Assembly: GCA_040954595.2 (NCBI GenBank)
Contig: CM082588.2
Coordinates: 7,998,001-8,062,000, forward strand
Origin: Balanoglossus misakiensis
Lineage: Eukaryota; Hemichordata
DNA: 64,000 nt
Reading direction: 5' to 3'
The notes beneath the pieces are model-generated. The model had not been told where the DNA came from, ran no database searches, and worked only from the letters and a program-made list of their open reading frames with translations. The position numbers and the translations under genes were made by a program. This document shows positions 61,563-64,000 of the stretch, piece after piece (within the stretch, counting starts at the first letter, position 1; each line of letters opens with the position of its first letter).

Positions 61563-63527
61563 TAAGCTAATAAGCGTCGACTGTCGCTAGAAATGTTCAA
61601 AAAGTTATAGACGTCATATCAAACGACACTCTTCTCAAACCATCAGATATTGATTTACAAGTTTTCCTTTGGTGTGGTACCAGCGTTTTGGTATTAGTAT
61701 GGCTATGCAGAAATACATCAACTATACCGGTATATATTAGTATTTCTTGTTAACTTACCTATCACAACTGTTGTCGACTCAGTGCTGGGCGAAATCATAG
61801 AACTGGCGGGTTAGAAGCAACTAGGTGTGCTCAGTGGCGGTCAAGCAAACAGATGAATGTGCCTATGCTTACCGATATTTAATTTTCATAAAGCAGATAA
61901 TAATCTGGCATCCACAGGCCCATTGATCATCTTGATGTATTGCAATTATTGTTTGGTGTTTGTATTTCTACAATTGTATTTTTTATAATGTACACATCAC
62001 AATCTTTCAAACCCGGATCTTTGATAATTTGTGGGCGGATGTCAATAGGGTCAGGTAATGATTCATTTTTGATATTTCAATAGAGATTTAGGACAATATC
62101 TCCAGTACTTTAAGTGTTGACGTTGTGTAGAAGTGTTTACTGTCAAGACAGGCAAAATGATTAAAACATGTTAAAGAATTATAATACTTTAGGCTTGATA
62201 TATCTGTTTGTCCGCCTGTGTGTGTGTGTGTTTTGTATAACTGCTTAGCTCAGTCATGTAAATAAACTTGCTTAAACAATTTGTTAAAAGTGTGGCTTTT
62301 TGAGTATTTTTATACAGTATTCTTGGAATTTGCTATTTTACTTCAGGTGTCACCATCTTCCATGAGTAGCCAAGGGAGTGAAGAAGTGTGACAAGAGCTC
62401 ATTGAAAGCCCCTTTCCATCAACGTGCACGGCGTTCCAAATGCCACATAATCTTTAATATTATTATTATTATTATTAACTTATTTGTTCCAAATGCCACA
62501 AGCATTGCAACATTTAGAAAGCTGAAGACACTTCTGAAGCCAAAGTTAAGTCCTGAAAAATCCAATAATCACAGACATGAAATGCCAGCTTTATTTCATA
62601 TATGAGAGAAGCTGCAGGCAAGTATTTTTGCAGGCATAAAACACAAAAGGTAGATTCTATATGTACGTAAGTAAGTTTGCATGTATCTATAAATGTTTGT
62701 TTGTTTGTCTGTTTGTTTACCATTTCTATTACAAACCCTTTCCTCTATTACTTGTCACATTGCTTTCAAATTTAAATGGCATGTTCCAAGGCCTGGTTAA
62801 ATGAAGGTCCTTCTTGTTTGTGTTTGTATGAACAATTCCCTGTCATTTTTGGTCAAAAAACAATTTCTCTAGAACCACTTGTCAGATTGCCACGACACTC
62901 GATAGGCAAGTTAATTTTCTCTTCATTTCTGTATTTATAATATCGGGAATTTTGTTTTCAGACAGCCCACAATCACAATACAAGTGCCCTCACTCAAAAC
63001 CTTTAAATGGCCAGTTTCACTACCATCTGCGTGTCATATAAATTACCACCCAACATCGATTCATAAACACTCCATTTCTTTCAACACAATTCTCTGTATT
63101 CTTCACTTTCCAATGAGACATGTATTTATTTCACAAGACCCTGTACCATTCTGTCCGCAGACCACCTGAAGAAGTCTGAGCTTTCAGACGAAACGTTGTG
63201 CTCCGATAAAGTTGAACAGTGACAACCAGAACACAGTGCAGTGTGAAAATTATTCCGCTCTGTATTTATAATATATGGTTGGGTCATGTCTGCTAATAAC
63301 TATAACCAATTTCATCCGCATGTGATTTTTTTTCTGATTTTTTGTTTCAGTTTCAGATTTTTTTGAGTATTTCCATTAGTGTTTTTTTTTCTTGAATACA
63401 TGTATATGGACTTTTATTTTAAAAAGTCTAAAATAAAATATTATTATTATGTCATATTTCTGTACAATCCCTGAATGGGACCAAAGTGTCCTTGACGCTG
63501 TTTTTATATTTTCTCTCTTCAATTTAG
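61563..63527. other. Intergenic or intronic region with retroelement-like tail
   Basis: No coding exon. TGTG (62216-62231) and ATT (62459-62478) microsatellites are present. A CTGAAGA-hairpin-GAAAC motif lies at 63166-63195. Upstream exons of the HECT sequence may lie here, but I cannot identify any. Confidence 0.4.
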
Positions 63528-63772
63528 GTGGTAGAAGATGTGACGGTGACATTACACTAAATCACATTCTCAAGTTTGTTACTTGTGACTATGATGAGCC
63601 TATTTTGGGATACGCAGAAGGTCCGGCAATCAAATTTTATGAAGCAAACAGTTCATCATTTTTGCCAACAGCGAATACATGCGAATACAGCGAACGGTGC
63701 CGCACCGTTTTAATCGAGGTCCAGTTGACCTCTATGGCGAGTACACAACGGGTTGTTTACACTACAAGATAA
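63528..63772 (+). CDS. HECT-type E3 ubiquitin ligase C-lobe exon (partial or degenerate)
   Basis: After a pyrimidine-rich TTTAG acceptor, the frame reads DITLNHILKFVTCDYDEPIL, then GYAEGPAIKF and LPTANTC, then stops at 63772. ILxFVTG, GF/GY and LPTANTC are the hallmarks of the HECT C-lobe. The last cysteine is the catalytic residue that takes ubiquitin as a thioester. The usual hydrophobic-proline tail (LxLP) after the catalytic cysteine is replaced by an unrelated sequence, and the glycine of FVTG is a cysteine. No other HECT exon is seen upstream within the window. This may be the last exon of a gene whose other parts are far away, a pseudogene, or a fragment carried by a mobile element. 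Confidence 0.65.
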
Positions 63773-64000
63773 TCTGTTGCTGGGTTGACCTTTTCAACAC
63801 CCGTGCAACCATTTGATTTCCAGATGCTGTGTGCATAAGCAATGACGTCAGTGAGGGAGCAGTAGGTCAAAACAAGCGCCAACATAAATGCAATGCGCAG
63901 GCATTTTATCTTATGATATATCACAGCCCTTTGGATGCTCACAATAGAAGCAGAACATTCCTTGACTACAGCCACAAATGCTAATGCAGGTAAGCAGTGT

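Overview
The window looks like intron-rich nuclear DNA from a marine invertebrate deuterostome, most likely an amphioxus or an acorn worm. The evidence is one-domain-per-exon calcium-binding EGF genes, an expanded family of secreted fibrinogen-like proteins, multi-exon genes with canonical GT-AG introns, and a very high density of short inverted-repeat transposons. The species is an inference; no marker gene settles it.

Layout. Positions 1-3503 hold the 5' part of a minus-strand CCDC82-like nuclear protein gene that runs off the left edge. It stands head to head with an 11-exon plus-strand gene (3974-11652) for a 550-residue major-facilitator transporter of MFSD8/CLN7-like type. From 15661 to 38295 there are five tandem plus-strand genes for short secreted fibrinogen-related domain (FReD) proteins of 248-253 residues. 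All have four coding exons plus a 5' non-coding exon. They fall into two subtypes (A, A, B, A/B chimera, B), and four of them are followed by copies of the same roughly 2 kb spacer. Facing them on the minus strand are two tandem paralogous genes (39680-48094 and 52198-57956). Each encodes a signal peptide, seven arginines, a thrombospondin type 1 repeat and then a chain of 13 or 11 EGF-like domains, one per phase-1 exon. The right end (58.4-64 kb) holds a 1.2 kb long-TIR transposon, a broken duplicated ORF of unknown family and the last exon of a HECT ubiquitin-ligase-like sequence.

Functional reading. The FReD proteins carry the fibrinogen C-terminal fold with its DxDND calcium site and probably act as soluble recognition lectins. 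The two TSP1-EGF proteins are secreted matrix- or cuticle-type adhesion proteins. Nothing in the sequence links the two families functionally beyond adjacency and secretion. Intergenic and intronic DNA is full of non-autonomous elements. At least six families can be separated by their inverted repeats and target-site duplications (TTAA, TA, 8 bp, 9 bp, and one unusual element with GTGC repeats that carries an exon-like ORF).

The most interesting signals are: a chimeric FReD gene that has lost a disulfide cysteine; hypervariable residues next to the FReD calcium site; the exon-bearing insertion at 35219-35479; a destroyed splice donor in the second EGF gene; and the two-exon internal duplication that separates the two EGF paralogs.
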